DNA of 64,000 bases from Mytilus galloprovincialis (GCF_965363235.1 NC_134844.1:55114872-55178871); one strand, 5' to 3'. Positions 12,221-25,465 are shown, counted from the stretch's first letter. Notes: a model not told the origin generated them from the letters alone. Numbers and translations are program-made.

Positions 12221-12480
12221 GAAGATGTGGTATGATTGCTATGTTGAGACAACTCTTCACAAGAGACCAATATGACACAGAAATTAACAACTATAGGTCA
12301 CCGTACGACCTTCAACAACAAGCAAAGCCCATACCCCATACTCAGCTTTAAAAGGCCCCGAACTGACAATGTAAAACAATTCAAACCAGAAAACAAGCGG
12401 CCTTATTTATGCACAAAAAATGAACGAAAAACGAATATGTAACACATAAACAAACGACAACCACTGAATTACAGGATCTT
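12221..12480 (+). repeat. interspersed repeat S1, nested in the Helitron-like element
   Basis: Starts GAAGATGTGGTATGATTGC. It contains ACCGTACGACCTTCAACAAC, AAAGCCCATACCCCATA and AAAAGGCCCCGAA, and ends ACCACTGAATTACAGGATC. The matching full copy on the other strand is 49500-49866. It interrupts the 75-bp repeat area, so it inserted later. Confidence 0.8.
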
Positions 12481-12690
12481 TACTTAAATGTTCATAACAT
12501 ACTAAATGTATTTTCATATTGAAATTGATAGAAAACCAAAAATTGGGAATTTTGGAAATAATGACCTATGACTTATGATACTTTTGCTGAAATTCTCCAG
12601 TCATTCAATATTTTACAAAATTCTTCCAACAACACTTTACATACTTTAAACTACGCTCTGAATGACCGCGATTTCGCGGGTGTGTTCTAG

Positions 12691-14925
12691 TAAAAATAAA
12701 ACAAAGAAAACAATGTTGTTTGGAGACAAATAAACAGAATAACTATGCTACGAAGTAAAAACAGTGCAGTATAAGTGAATGATATAAAATTAAGGTCACG
12801 AATTAATACAAAATAAATCTTCTATTAACAACTATACTAAAAAACATAAACATGATAAATAAAACATCATACTTTCATTACGTAGATATTATTTTTACAA
12901 TTTCTTCTTTCTAATATGATTTTGTTAAACAAATCTTAGATTTTTACAGCATAATATTGCAATTAATGTTGCAATTACAGATATATGTTCATTTAATTTC
13001 AAATTAGTCATTAATTAAGACAAAAATTCGACAAAGAAATTGAAACTCAAAGTCGTTTTTCGTTGTTGTAAATGACAAAATATTCATGACTTTTGTTTTC
13101 AATTATTTGCCTTCAATCTTCTGTGTTCTTTGGGCTAAAATGTGTTTTTGACACATCAAAAAATGAGAAAATGGAGAAAATTCAATTTTTCACAGAATTT
13201 GGTGATTATGACTATAAAATCGTTTTGTCAAAATTTTGAATCATTTCAAGCATTAATAAAAAAATAAATATGCAATAGATTTATCTCAAAAGAAATAAAT
13301 GAGTGATGCGTTTCTTTAGTTGTTAGCAATATAATATTGTTTTATCAACAATGATATACGTTTTCGTTTACACACGTATTATTTCGATCAAATATTTACT
13401 GAAATAGAACATTAGAAAAAAATACAACTTGACGTTAAGAAATTATGTTAGTTCTTACTTACGAATTACTGCAGCGCTTAGTCTTAGTAATACAAAAAAA
13501 TGAAATGGTCACCAACATGTGTTAAATCCTATATATATAGAATATTAATACAATGTCCTGCTACTGATAATGAAACAAAATATCTGAAATATTTAAGAAT
13601 TACATTACTTCTCGTGGTATTAATTATCATCATGTCAAAGATAAAGTTACAACATTTTGATAAATTTTTGTTTTTTATTTTTGTTTATTTTTGGAATAAA
13701 ATTGACAGTATCATCACTCCTGGCGCATTTATATCTGAATTGGTGTAAACAATAGCAAATGTTTTAAATTGTTTGAGATGACGTACATTTATTTGTTTAT
13801 TCAATAATAACTTCATTAGTTCAATTTACATCATTCACGTTTGTTGGGGATGTCATTTGGTCACTACCTTTATTTTTAGTTAAAAAAACAGCATCATAAA
13901 GTTATTTTTAAAAGTAAAATATGAATGTATATATGCTAACACGAAGATAGTGTAAAAGGTTAAAAAAAAATCTGGTTTTATTCTAAAATCGAAAAAAAAA
14001 AAAACTTTTATGTGAAGTACTAGTATGTGAAGCTATATAAGTTAATTTTCGACTTATGAATTTCAATATTCCTTTGATAAATTCCGCCTCTTCCACAAAC
14101 AAGTTTCATTCCAAAGAAAATACTTGTAACTGAATCCATTTCTAAAAGGGAAAATGCATTCTTTTCCTGTTTGATACATGTCAATCATTATACATGTATG
14201 TACTAGAACATACTTCAGTTTAAATACCAAATGTAGATCGATATATTTAACTGACTTCATTGGAAAGTTTGAATAATTTTGAAAATTCTAACACCCATAC
14301 GATTGATATATCACTAGCAGTGATATTGAAATTTCCCCAAATTATTTTTTGATAAATTAAAAGAGTTTTGTCTCACAGAATTGGAATACTTTTTAGATCA
14401 GTGTATAAATATTTTAGACATTGGACCAAAATATAAAAATATTGGGTTAGTTCTCACATGGAATAAAACTGGTATGGCTTAATCCGTGCGTGAACCCATC
14501 ATTTGAAAACAACAAATCAAACTGTTATTTGTATTTACTTGCTTAAAACTGTTCATGCTCAAAGAAGTCTGGTCTTGAAACCAAAAACAGAAACACTTTG
14601 GACATAAGCGTCAGTGCTAAGTTGTTGATATTTAATTAATTTAAACATACAATTGTTACATTCATGCAGATGATAGGTACTGTTGTCCAACAAATGTTGG
14701 TCTCTAGACCAACTAAACGAATGATATCAAATAAAATATTATCAACCTACTTTTTTCTGGTTCCTTGACCAAGAACAAAATTGAATATGAAATATAATGC
14801 TTATAACGCTTTTTGGTCCTTAGACCAAGAACAACACGAAAACGTTACTATAATCACACTTGTTCATAGATTAGAAAGGTACATATATGTCTATACATAA
14901 TCAACCGGTAACATTTTGTATCCAA
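12691..14925. other. gene-free stretch
   Basis: AT-rich DNA. Open frames such as 13500-13748 have no recognisable domain or splice context. Nothing structured was seen. Confidence 0.45.
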
Positions 14926-14929
14926 TTAG

Positions 14930-15070
14930 AAGATGTGGTATGATTGCGAATGAGAAGACAAGAGACTAAATGACATAAAAAAAACTATAGGTTTACGTAC
15001 GGCCTTCAAAAAAGAGCAAAATCCATACCGCACCTTCAACAAAAAAGGCCCCGAAATGATGTATATTTCT
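14930..15070 (+). repeat. partial copy of interspersed repeat S1
   Basis: AGATGTGGTATGATTGCGAA, then TACGTACGGCCTTCAA and AAGGCCCCGAAATGATG. Truncated before the family's 3' half. Confidence 0.75.
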
Positions 15071-15335
15071 GGTAAACAAAAACGTGTACCATACCTGTCG
15101 AAGTATTTATTCAAAGATGAATTTCATGTAAATGTATCTGTTTTTAGATCGATTGATTACATTGAAATGGCATAATTACAAAATGTAAATTTGGAACACT
15201 CTATTTGAAATCTTACTCTTGAAATATACGTTGTAGATTTTATTTTCTTTGGTTACATCTTCTGACATCAGACTCGGACATCTCTTGAACTGAATTCTAA
15301 TGTGCGTATTGTTATGCGTTTACCTTTCTGCATTG

Positions 15336-15712
15336 GCTAGAGGTATGGTAGGAGGGTTGAGATCTCACAAATATGTTTAACCCCGCCGCATTTAGCGCCT
15401 GTCCCAAGTCAGGAGCCGCTGGCTTTTGTTAGTCTCGTATTATTTTAACTTTTAGTTTCTTATGTACAATTTGGAGTTAAGTATGGCGTTCATTATCACT
15501 GAACTAGTATAATTTATATTTGTTAAGGGGCCAGCTGAAGGACGCCTCCGGGTGCGGGAATTTCTCGTTGCTTTGAAGACCTGTTGGTGATCTTCTGCTG
15601 TTGTCGCTCTATGGTCGGGTTGTTGTCTCTTTGGCACATTCCCCTTTTCCATTCTCAATTTTACTGTCATATATATTGATGATGTCCTACGACTGAATAA
15701 CCCATATTTCAT
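15336..15712 (-). repeat. interspersed repeat S3
   Basis: Contains TAACCCCGCCGCATTTAGCG, GTCCCAAGTCAGGAGCCGCT and GGTTGTTGTCTCTTTGGCAC. The same family runs in the opposite direction at 39193-39540, and a fragment lies in FL3 intron 2 (about 36960-37065). The minus-strand open frame inside it (15452-15712) is repeat-derived. Confidence 0.7.
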
Positions 15713-16220
15713 TCACGGCTTGCATTTCATATACCCAGTGATTCTAAATTAAAATATACTACTGTTACAAGAATGACCGCTGTATACCTTGATTTTTTCC
15801 CCGAATATTGACACAGATAAAACATTTTATACTAAGATCTATGACAAATTAGATGATATTAACATCCAAATAATCAATATCAAATTTCAACAGAAACATA
15901 TCATATTCTATGTCGTATGGTGTTTATATGTATATCAATTGATACTGTATGCTCGTACATGTTTACACTATACGGGTTTCATATAAGGGAGAGTGACTAT
16001 TTTGCCGAGTGTAAATTTGCATTGGTTTACGACGTGTCTCTGTATTTATTCATCCTACATTCATGTATTTATTTATAATGTTTCTGTCGTGGTTTTGGTT
16101 GGATAATGTGGCATGTCGTTTGTAGTCCAAACAATTATAAAAAAGACTTTCTTTACCCTCAATATCTTATTACTTGTTTGGAGTAGTATGATGAAAATAA
16201 TTGTATTAATTTAAAGATTA

Positions 16221-16425
16221 TATAGATATAGAAAGATGTTGTGTGAGTGCCAATGAGACAACTTTCCATCCAAATAATAATTTATAAAAGTAAACCATTA
16301 TAGATCAATGTACAGCCTTCAACATGGAGCCTTGGCTCACACCGAACAACAAGCTATGAAGGGCCCCAAAATTTCTAGTGTAAAATCATTCAAACGTGAA
16401 AAAACAACGGTCTATATGTTTGTTA
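16221..16425 (+). repeat. interspersed repeat S2
   Basis: ATAGATATAGAAAGATGTTG, GTGCCAATGAGACAACTTTC, GAGCCTTGGCTCACACCGAA, AAGGGCCCCAAAATT. A closely similar copy is at 39655-39920. S2 shares its head with S1 but has a different middle. Confidence 0.8.
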
Positions 16426-19400
16426 CACAAAAACGTTCTGTGCTGTCTGACGTTAACGTAAGATATTCGTTGTTATTCTGCGGTTAATAAAATTTATTTG
16501 TGCGTTTCTGTGTGATGTTTGCTCTTGCTTGAATGTATGCTGTAAGCGACTTTTTTTTAAAATTGTCATATAAACCGTATATTGAACGAGCCATAAACCC
16601 AGGTTTAACCCAATATTTTTCTTAAAATGTCCTTTTAAAAGTCAAGAATATTGCAGTTGTTCTCAAATAGTTTGTTTCTATGCTTGTTGGTGTTTGTCGT
16701 TGTTGCATATGTGTTTCTGTTGTTCCCTTTCCCCTCTTATTGTTGATTTATTTCTCTCGGTTTTAGTTTCTTAGTCGATCTCTCTTAATTTATGACTTTT
16801 TAACAGCGATGTTTATTTGTTGCATTTTTTTCTTTTTAAGAGCATGCTGATCTTTCAATTATCAATGATGCAGAGTGTTCTGTAAAGCGTGTTGTGATTT
16901 CTATCAAAAGTAAAATCATAAAAATACTAAACTGCAAGGAAATTCCGTGATCAGATTACCATATTCCTGTTAAGTACAAACATTTTCCTATGAAGTAAAT
17001 TGTGGATTAAACCTGTTTTTTTTTGTTAGCTAAACCTCTCAATTATATGACAGTCGCATTCAATTTAATCATATTGACGCCGATGTGAGAAGAGACATTA
17101 TGGATAAAATATTTCTTAAATACAGCAGTCAACATTGTGCTTTAATCTTAATCATTAAAATATTGGGGGAAAAAATGCAAACGATTATGTTACAAAGGAG
17201 CACGACATGGCATATAGACCCATAATATTAGCAAAAGTTAAAGACAAGTGTACGCAAATTTACCTTATTACATGTACAATAACAAGAATAACTCAGTGAA
17301 GGTATGTAAGTAAAGAGCCCTTCATATATTTAAGAAATGACCATAACACGGCATTTACACGCAGCACATAGCAAAACTGATACATGTGATAGACAAGCAA
17401 CAAATAAGTTTGAAAATAACACAGTAACGGGAAGTACGGAGTCACACTATATGTAAATTTATCGATGTAAAACAAAAAGCATTTAGACAATGCATATAAG
17501 CAGAAATGAAAGACAAGAATACGAGAATATCATAAACAACTATTACAAAAATGTACAAGAACCACAAGCATCTTAATCGCAATAAAATACAATAAATATT
17601 TAACAAAAAGCACAAAAAAGCACGCATTAAATTTAAAAACTCATTCATTGCTCCCTTATTTTTGAATGTTATTTAATAATGTGCAATGCTTATTAAAGCA
17701 TATTAAGCTATTAATAAGAAATTATGAGAAACTATTTGCTTGCGTAGTGTTAATAACATTATCGATCCTTTTCTGAAATTGATTATATTGGCTCCAGCAA
17801 AAAAAGTAGATTTTGTAAACCAGCATTCCCAATGTAAAATTGCACATTCGTTTATAAGAAATAATCCACAATGCTCTTCCATATAAAAGACTTTCGTAAC
17901 TCCAAAATTTTCTTTTGTAACTCGCAACTCGACTTTCGTAACACTTGTAGCTCTCAACACAAAACTCGACAACAAGTGAATACACGTTAAGATATCTAAC
18001 AGCATATCTTGTTAAAAGTAAACAAACAGGTAAATCATATCATGCTAGACAGATGAAAAAGTGAGCAGTATGCTGGTTTTTCTATTGACAACATATTTTT
18101 GGAATTTTGAGTAAGAGTTTTCAACAAATTGTCGGAATTCTTAGAATATCAACTGTGCCGACCTTTTCTTGTTTTTAGTTGGTTCATCGTTCCTTTTTGC
18201 ACTTGACAAAAACAATAAGATCAAAGACACCTGGTCATCAATTTCACATTAAGATATATTTACGTTTATTTTGTATCCGAACTTTTCTGATTGTGGTCCA
18301 TAATATATCCTCAAGGATTAGAAAGAGCAGGCACGGCTTACTCCATCTCATCTTTAGATATACCCTCGAGTTTAACAAATTGGTCTTAACAATACTAGAA
18401 TCTATGACAAAAAAATAAAATAACTAAAATATCGACCTCCGAGGAAAATACAAAACAGAACGTACCTAAACATATGATTTTCAAACCGCGGCAAACTTCT
18501 GTTGCCTTTATTTGTTAAATAATATTTAGTCTTCTTCCTCAAAATATTTATCGGAGGATATCAAGACTTTGTATTCCGTATCAACCAATTTTCTACAAAC
18601 ATGATATAAGATAATACCTGTACCAAGTCAGCAGTATGATTTACTTTCCATTTGTTTGAATAGGTTTTTCTTTTTTTAAAGGTATTTAACCTACTCTTAT
18701 GTTAAAGTGCATGAATATCAACTTCAAAGGGTTATTAAAGCGCTAGGATGGGAATAGCGTGTCTAGCTTTTTCTTCCTTACATGGTCGTTTTTTAAAAGT
18801 GCAGATATTCAACTAAACATATAAATGTTACCACAAAATAATGCTAGGAATTTTATAATATATTTTGATAGCCCTTATATTTAGTGTCTAGTACGTCATA
18901 AATTATAGAGATTCATAACAGAAGGTGGTACAAAACATATATTAAGAAAATATTCACACAAAGACATACAGAAGTAGTTCTAGCCATGTCTAAATGTTCA
19001 CCATAATCCTTCGTCAATATGGCGACACGTGAAACTGAAGTGTTTGTTTTTGTTTTGCCATCTTCTGAAGACTCGAAAAACATGCACATTAAAATACAGG
19101 TTAGTTTTTGATCTTCAGAAACATAAATTGCAAATACCTTTTATATGTGTAGATTGAACCATGCCTTAAAACCTTGTCTTTGATGCACTCTGTACTCAGA
19201 GTAGATTATGTGGTGTAATTACGGCCATTGTTTTCAAAAGGTTATGATTAACCTAAATCACTCTTTATATAAAAAAAATGTAGTCCTACTAATTACATGA
19301 ATTACTAGTATTATAAATTAAAATTTAATTTGCCATTTTTTAATCAAAACTTAAATCAAAGGTGCGTGGTGGATACGTCACAGCTATGACATTTAAATTC

Positions 19401-19672
19401 TTTAGTTTATTTCAGACATGTTGAAACTGACATATTACACATGAACAAATAAGTGTTGACAATGTTTTTTGTTACAACTATTTGACACACTTAAGATCTT
19501 TGTTGAAATATCCTTAAAGGTAGAGTCTTGACTTTTGGCATGATTTCGAAAAGCGCTATTTTGGCAGTGTTGCACTGAATACGAAAACTGAAAAGAACCT
19601 TTTATCGAAGATGTTTTTTTTTAATTTAACTTCACCAGAAATGCTCAAATAAAAAACAATATGAAAGTCGAA
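16426..19672. other. gene-free stretch
   Basis: Contains an S4 repeat copy near 16895-17100 and a small S6 fragment (TTCTGTTGCCTTTATTTGTT) near 18496. Overlapping minus-strand frames at 17293-18005 have no recognisable product. No exon is supported. Confidence 0.45.
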
Positions 19673-20355
19673 GATTACTTAAGAACGTGAGTAGCAATAT
19701 GATCAAAGTGATTAAAAGAGAATAACTAAATCCACCCTATGTCAAATTTGCCTGAGGGAATTCACCTTTTTCATTATTTACAAAGACTACTTAAGAACGT
19801 GAGTAGCAATTTGATCAAAGGGATTAAAAGAGAATAACTAAATCCACCCAATATCAAATTTGCCTGAGGGATATCACCTTTTTTCATAATTTACAAAGAC
19901 TACTTAAGAACGTGAGTAGCAATTTGATCAAAGGGATTAAAAGAGAATAACTAAATCCACCCAATGTCAAATTTGCCTGAGGGATATCACCTTTTTTCAT
20001 AATTTACAAAGATTACTTAAGAACGTGAGTAGCAATTTGATCAAAGGGATTAAAAGAGAATAACTAAATCCACCCAATGTCAAATTTGCCTGAGGGATTT
20101 CACCTTTTTTCATAATTTAAAAAGATTACTTAAGAACGTGAGTAGCAATATGATCAAAGGGATTAAAAGAGAATAACTAGATCCACCCTATGTCCAATTT
20201 GCATGAGGGATTTCACTTTTTGTCCATGTTGTCTGATTTATAAAGATTACTTAAGAACGTGAGTAGCAATATGATCAAAGGGATTTAAAGAGAATAACTA
20301 AATCCACCCAATGTCAAATTTGCCCGAGGGATTTCACCTTTTTTATAATTTATAA
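19673..20355. repeat. tandem array, six copies of a ~113-bp unit
   Basis: Units start GA(T/C)TACTTAAGAACGTGAGTA at 19673, 19785, 19898, 20011, 20124 and 20245 (periods 112, 113, 113, 113, 121). Each ends with a GAGGGA(A/T)(T/A)TCACCTTTTT-like string. Copies differ by a few substitutions. The array is followed by CAGCGTTATCGACCCAGTG at about 20422-20440, close to the string after the 41-bp array. Confidence 0.93.
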
Positions 20356-20624
20356 AATTAAAATTAAAATAAAACTACAATTTTTTTTTCAGCTGATCAT
20401 CAGAAACTTGCAGTTCATCAGCAGCGTTATCGACCCAGTGCTCTTAAAATAAATGTCCATTGTGTACGTTAAGAGCGCCCGGATCACTTGTTTGGATTGA
20501 CCATCACCAGAAACGTTAAAATACACAATCTATGAAAGCCAAGGACAAATAACTGCTTGCTATACGACCATAATTACCTAACACGAAATGCCAAATCCAC
20601 CTTATGATAATGTTGCCTGAGTTT

Positions 20625-20835
20625 GAACCTTAATAAAGGCAACAGTAGTATACCGCTGTTCAATACTGGCAAATCGATTGAGAAAAACAAATCCGGGTCA
20701 CATACCAAAACCGAGGAAAACGCATCAACTGAAAGAGGAACACAGTGGAATAAAAGAAACACTGAACTGCTTCAAAAACAAACGTCAACTTACATAGAAA
20801 CGGACTTTGCCATATTCCTGACTTGGGACCTGCTT
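20625..20835 (+). repeat. interspersed repeat S6
   Basis: AAAGGCAACAGTAGTATACC, then AATCGATTGAGAAAAACAAA and CCATATTCCTGACTTGGGAC. Other copies: 26490-26660 (-), 35675-35850 (-), and fragments near 46779 (+) and 52930 (-). The open frames at 20574-20932 are repeat-derived. Confidence 0.75.
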
Positions 20836-22138
20836 TTATAGCAAGCCAAACCTCCCATTTATATGGCAATGTTAAAAATACCGCAAAAAATGACAGCATT
20901 ACGTGACTTATAGTGTTTTTATTATTTTTCAATTTCTCAACTAGTAATATATTTTGTTATCTATGTCAGTAACAAAGTACTGACTATAGAACTAACGATA
21001 ATCTCAAGGACTTGTTTCTGGAAGTGATGTTGACCAAGTGTTATTAAGTGAAAATAAAACTTAATAAACTTGGTTCGTCCGAAACAAGTATTAAGTTTGA
21101 AGCTCTAGGGCAAACATGTAAGACAACATCGAAAAATATGAAATTAATGAATGACAGATTTTTTACGAAATTATTTGGAAAATAAATGATATTTTTTTAG
21201 TTTCGCGATTTAGGGTTAAACAGAAGCATATCGTCTCTTCTTGGAGTAGTATTAGGAAAACCGTCAGGAAACGTTTAGATTAGACGCTTAACCCGTTTTT
21301 AAATTTTCCGATAGTTGTTGTGCAAACCCTATCTGAGGTCTGATTCGATAACGCTGCTTGTGGACTTGAAAAAAATTTCCCAATATAATGATATGATTTA
21401 CAGCGATATCTGAAATTTTCCATTGACAAATTTAGAATGTTTGAAAAACTAAAGTTCACATCGCCTCAGTTGAAACTCAATTCTAATGAAGGTTAATTAG
21501 GTAAATCAAGTTGCATTATATTTTTTAAATTACTTAGAGTTATAATGATATATAATTTCAAATTTGGTACTAAGTGTTTCAAATGTTCGACAATAACATG
21601 TCCTTATGTGTCGCAAAAGTTTTTATATTGATAGGTGTACACTTCTTCTTTGACTTTGAACATAGGAAGTTAAATTTGTATCATTAATTATCAATTTTGT
21701 CTACCAATGTTGATATATCGGGACATTGGAACTAATTTATAAACAACGAAGCTACGAGTAAAAAAAATCCTATTGTTGTGTTTGACTTTTGAGATCGAAA
21801 GTCAAGAATCTTTGACCTTAAAGTCCAACTCAATGAATGTTTTCAAATGTATGGTAGGGGTAAAGTCTTATTTATAAGAAATGCTTGTCTAAAATGATAA
21901 GAATTTATCATTCCAATTTCAGTGTCTCTTGAATTCCATTGAACAGATAAGATCAGAACCAACATGCTTCGAAGGCAAATAAATTCAACCTTAAAGGAAC
22001 TACTCATAACATTCATAGATTGATAACATTTGCTACACTGTATACCTATGTCTATTATTCAATTGAAAATAAAGAAATAATTAAAAATTGTCCTTTGAAA
22101 GTTTTGTTATCTTTTATTTATAGACATAGTTAATGACA
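20836..22138. other. gene-free stretch downstream of FL2
   Basis: AT-rich; no exon seen. The FL2 poly(A) signal (AATAAA on the minus strand, about 22113-22118) lies at its right edge. Confidence 0.45.
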
Positions 22139-25100
22139 TCAGTCATTTAATGCATAAACTTTCACTTCACCAACATGGAGGTATTCTCTCCCCTTGATCG
22201 TTAACCTGACATAGCGTGCATATTTGGTATTATCGTTACATTTGAATACGAGATGTTCTCCATTGCGACCCGGTCCTTTGTAATGCGCACACAAATACAT
22301 CTGATTGTGGGCAGATCCAATTGTTATGTCCAAGTCGTGAAGTCGTTCTCCTGAATAGTAAAATGAAGAAAGATAATTTTGTTTTGCTAAACATGTGACA
22401 CACTAATTTAATTCAATCATGATACAGAACAATGCAGACAACAAACAATGTATTAAAATTCATATGAGTTTTATATGAGTTTTAAAATACGTCAAAACTA
22501 GTGCTGATTAGAACATGCTAGTTTTTATTGTCAATTGGTAACAACAATAGAATCTAGATGAGCATAACACTGTTTTTCAATTTGGCAAATGTTTAATGTA
22601 ATGTGGGTATTATATATAGGATAAAGGACTTTTTGATTTTGATACTGACTTTGTCACAGTAAAATATTAGGTGAGCTCGAAGGGCGAGCCTGATATTTTC
22701 TGTTAAATAGTCAGTATCAAAAACAAAAAGTCCTTTATTCTGTTAATCGGTAATTTAAAAAAAAAATCACTACAATAATAGAGAAAATAACAAACGAACT
22801 TCTTTTTTCGCGTCGAATCACGGCGAATCACACTTGACGTCACAAGCTACATTACGTCATTTGAAATTTTCTCTTGCACAAAGTATTAAAAGGAATTACT
22901 GCATGCGTTTCATTGATATTCTGCTTTGGACATGACACTAACAATGGCAAATATAATGGTAGCATACCGGTAACATGTGTAAGTCAAATTTCTTTATTTT
23001 TCACAAAGCATCAGCATAGTGATAGTCAGAAATAAGAATTATACGATATGAACCATCAGATTTTTCATCGATCATCATTTTGAGTTCAACGAGTTATACG
23101 AGTTAACAGGTTATAATTATATTTTACTTAGTTTAGTGGATAAAACTACATTTTTTTTGTCATTATTCGCTCAGTGTTCATCATGAAAACGATCACATTG
23201 ATTTCAAATAATAGTTTTAAGAACGCACTGTGAGGAGATATTTACCCAGGGCCGGGGGCAATGTAAGCTGACTGTAAACTATCTGAACAAGCTAATTTCG
23301 TGTCGACTTCATAATTATTTTAAAGATTTTAATGGACGTCACTAAACTTTTAGCTTCTTGCTTTTTCATGTTCATGTATTATCAACACGGACCAGAAATA
23401 TGAAACTTGGAGTTAAAAGTCCCTGTTGTTAATCTAATTTTAGAAGCGAATTAAGAGGTAGGCGACCCGGGTCCCTGCACCCCTTATAAAGGCTACAATT
23501 CTGGTCAAAGCAACCTTTAAAGTTTAGTGCCCCCGGTTACCCCACTTTTAAAAAATTATCCTACGATCCGCACATGAATATCACGGTTCACTTTTTTATT
23601 CTTTGGTCTATGAATATCTGTCGTTTTGACAATGAAACCACATCTTTTAAAATTGTATATGATGATCCCACAAACATGTCGAAAATGCATAAATTTCATT
23701 TCTTTTTCTGGCTTCTCTCATGCGATAGCGGTACCTTTTTGGTAACTATTTGTGTGTTGCGTTAAACTATGTATTGTTACACGTTATAGTGACTGAACAG
23801 GTAAAACAATTACTTCTCAAGAAACAGAAAAAAAAACTACTTGGACAAGCACCAGGCTGTTTATTGGTATTGTATGGATTTTTTTTTAACAGGGACGATA
23901 TGTTAGTTGTACTTCATTTAACGCATTTTTTTGTAAAAGTCTATTGGGTTTTTTATGCACTTTTTGTTCACATTTTCACAACAATCGTTCAAAAAGGCTA
24001 AATTGACTTTGTAAAAGTTTCAAACAATGTCAAGTGTTTCATTCGCCAAAAATATCGTGGGTTTCTGCGAAACAAAATCAAGCGCAATTTTGTGAATGAA
24101 AGTAGATCCACGCGTTGCATTCGCGCATGTCTTTTGCGTACTAACCCAATAACTTTTATATCACGGCCATTCCACTGTTACTGACATTATCAGCGAGTAC
24201 ACACCAAAGGAAAAATGTACAAATTACCGATAAAAATCATATTCAGGACGGTAACACGGATATAATGTAAAAGCTCTACGGTGTACAAGTTGGACATGAT
24301 GAATCAAAGACGTGTCACTCAACCTTGACAAATATGTATAGATAAAACATAATTGTCAGTTATTAATGTTTTGTAGCTACTAACAAATATATATATGAAA
24401 TTTTTGTTGAAGTCAATTATTTTGCTGAATTGGTAACAATACTCACCACAACACCCTTTCCTATTGAAAATTTCTATCCTTTCTATATTGTATTCTTTGC
24501 CCAAGTCAACCTCCCAGTAAGGTGCAGTGTCTAGTCCTGTATGTGTAGATGTGTCTAAATTGCCATCGACAGTGGCACTGGCGTAAAAATAATAATCTGA
24601 ACTTTGCTTTGTTCGTTTTCCATATGCCACTTCACTAGCAACTTCTCTCGGTTTGACGACAATTGGCTCTGTGAACAAAATATTGACATTGATGAATGGG
24701 CGCTAATCATGCACTACTTGAAATTCATAAAAATATGTTTCGGAATAAACATTGAATTGTGTTTAAGAAAAAAATGACCCACTGAGCCATGCGCTTTTTT
24801 CATGTGTCAAATTGTACTATTTATACACCGACGCTAAAATATATTAGAGTTAAATCGAGGACTTTTTCTCATTTTTCATCGGATTTATCTTAATTTCATC
24901 CTGTATAAAAGGATCTGTGGTTCAAAAAAGTATTCGAGATGTTGCAGCAAAGTTCAGACAGTTTGCTTCAGATGAAACATACATTAAAATGACATTTTTT
25001 TTTAACTCTTACCTTCATAAGACTCCAAGCTTAAAAGTTTTATTGCCATTCCAGATTTTTGAAAATCAATGACGTCCATTTTAGCTATTTGCTTTTCTCT

Positions 25101-25465
25101 TTTTTAATTTTTTTAATCTATCGATATTAATTTCTGCATTGTTTACTATTGGAATATGAGTTTACAGTATCGCATATGGTAGTTCAGACAGCAGCTATGG
25201 CTAGGCAAATGCCATTGTCTGTCAAGGGAAGGAAGAAAGACATTGTGCATTTATTAGCTCCTTGATAACTCATTCTCTGTTGATAGAAATATATTATCGC
25301 AATATACACGTATACATACCTTCTTCTAAGTAATTCTTTCAGCATTTCAGATAACGTTGCAGTGTTACTGTTCATCGTTGATTGTAACTTTTGAAACATC
25401 TCTGAATCATATCCATTGATAATTGACAAAAAAGAAACCAGAAGAAAAGAAGACACAATCATCAT
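22139..25465 (-). CDS. FL2: secreted F-type lectin, complete four-exon model (198 aa)
   Basis: Exons on the minus strand: 25465-25320, 25029-25013, 24668-24447 and 22350-22139. Exon 1 gives a signal peptide (MMIVSSFLLVSFLSIINGYD) and a helical neck up to KELLRR. Its donor (GTATGT) is in phase 2. Because exon 3 needs phase 1, I place a 17-nt exon (SLESYE) at 25029-25013, flanked by AG and GTAAGA. This exon is inferred. The lectin domain runs from about residue 63 (EVASEVAYGK) through THTG, APYWEVDLGK, RIEIFNRKGCCGERLHDLD and CAHYKGP to HVGEVKVYALND. H97 and R124 fit the H-X26-R motif. The Asp of R-X-D-X4-R is Gly (RKGCCGER). Remaining introns are phase 1. FL3 is the nearest relative and is divergently oriented. 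Function is inferred as a soluble fucose-type lectin; alternatives are other F5/8C-like adhesion proteins. Confidence 0.83.
22351..24446 (-). other. FL2 last intron (phase 1)
   Basis: Bounded by GTGAGT (24446-24441) and TATTCAG. It holds a ~119-bp palindromic element at 22621-22739. The small frames at 23574-24001 show no recognisable product. Confidence 0.75.
22621..22739. repeat. palindromic (hairpin) element in an FL2 intron
   Basis: Left arm ATAAAGGACTTTTTGATTTT continues GATACTGACT. The right arm is its reverse complement (AGTCAGTATCAAAAACAAAA, then AGTCCTTTAT). The centre is GAGCTCGAAGGGCGAGC. Looks like a short foldback element or MITE pair. Confidence 0.8.
24669..25319 (-). other. 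FL2 first introns flanking a proposed 17-nt exon
   Basis: Between exon 1 (donor at 25319) and the lectin exon (acceptor CACAG at 24669-24673). It includes the proposed micro-exon 25013-25029; nothing else notable. Confidence 0.55.

Larger units (their letters stand above)
11486..12690 (+). mobile_element. non-autonomous Helitron-like element
   Basis: The left end is TCTATACTATTAAACGAGAA (5'-TC). The right end is CTAG (12687-12690) followed by T, preceded 7 nt upstream by a hairpin CCGCGA-TT-TCGCGG at 12666-12679. A 5'-TC, a 3' CTRR and a subterminal 3' hairpin are the Helitron signature. There is no Rep/helicase coding. Inside are a 92-bp unit present twice (11794, 11886), a 75-bp unit present twice (12031, 12106) with a partial third copy after an inserted S1 repeat, and that S1 copy at 12221-12480. 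Confidence 0.7.

Noticed and set aside
12221-12480. S1/S2 repeats as tRNA-derived SINEs
   Set aside because: I could not find convincing A and B box promoter motifs in the heads of these repeats, so I list them only as interspersed repeats.
17293-18005. Cluster of minus-strand frames of 65-100 residues
   Set aside because: Different frames overlap and none shows a domain or splice consensus; looks like chance in AT-rich DNA.
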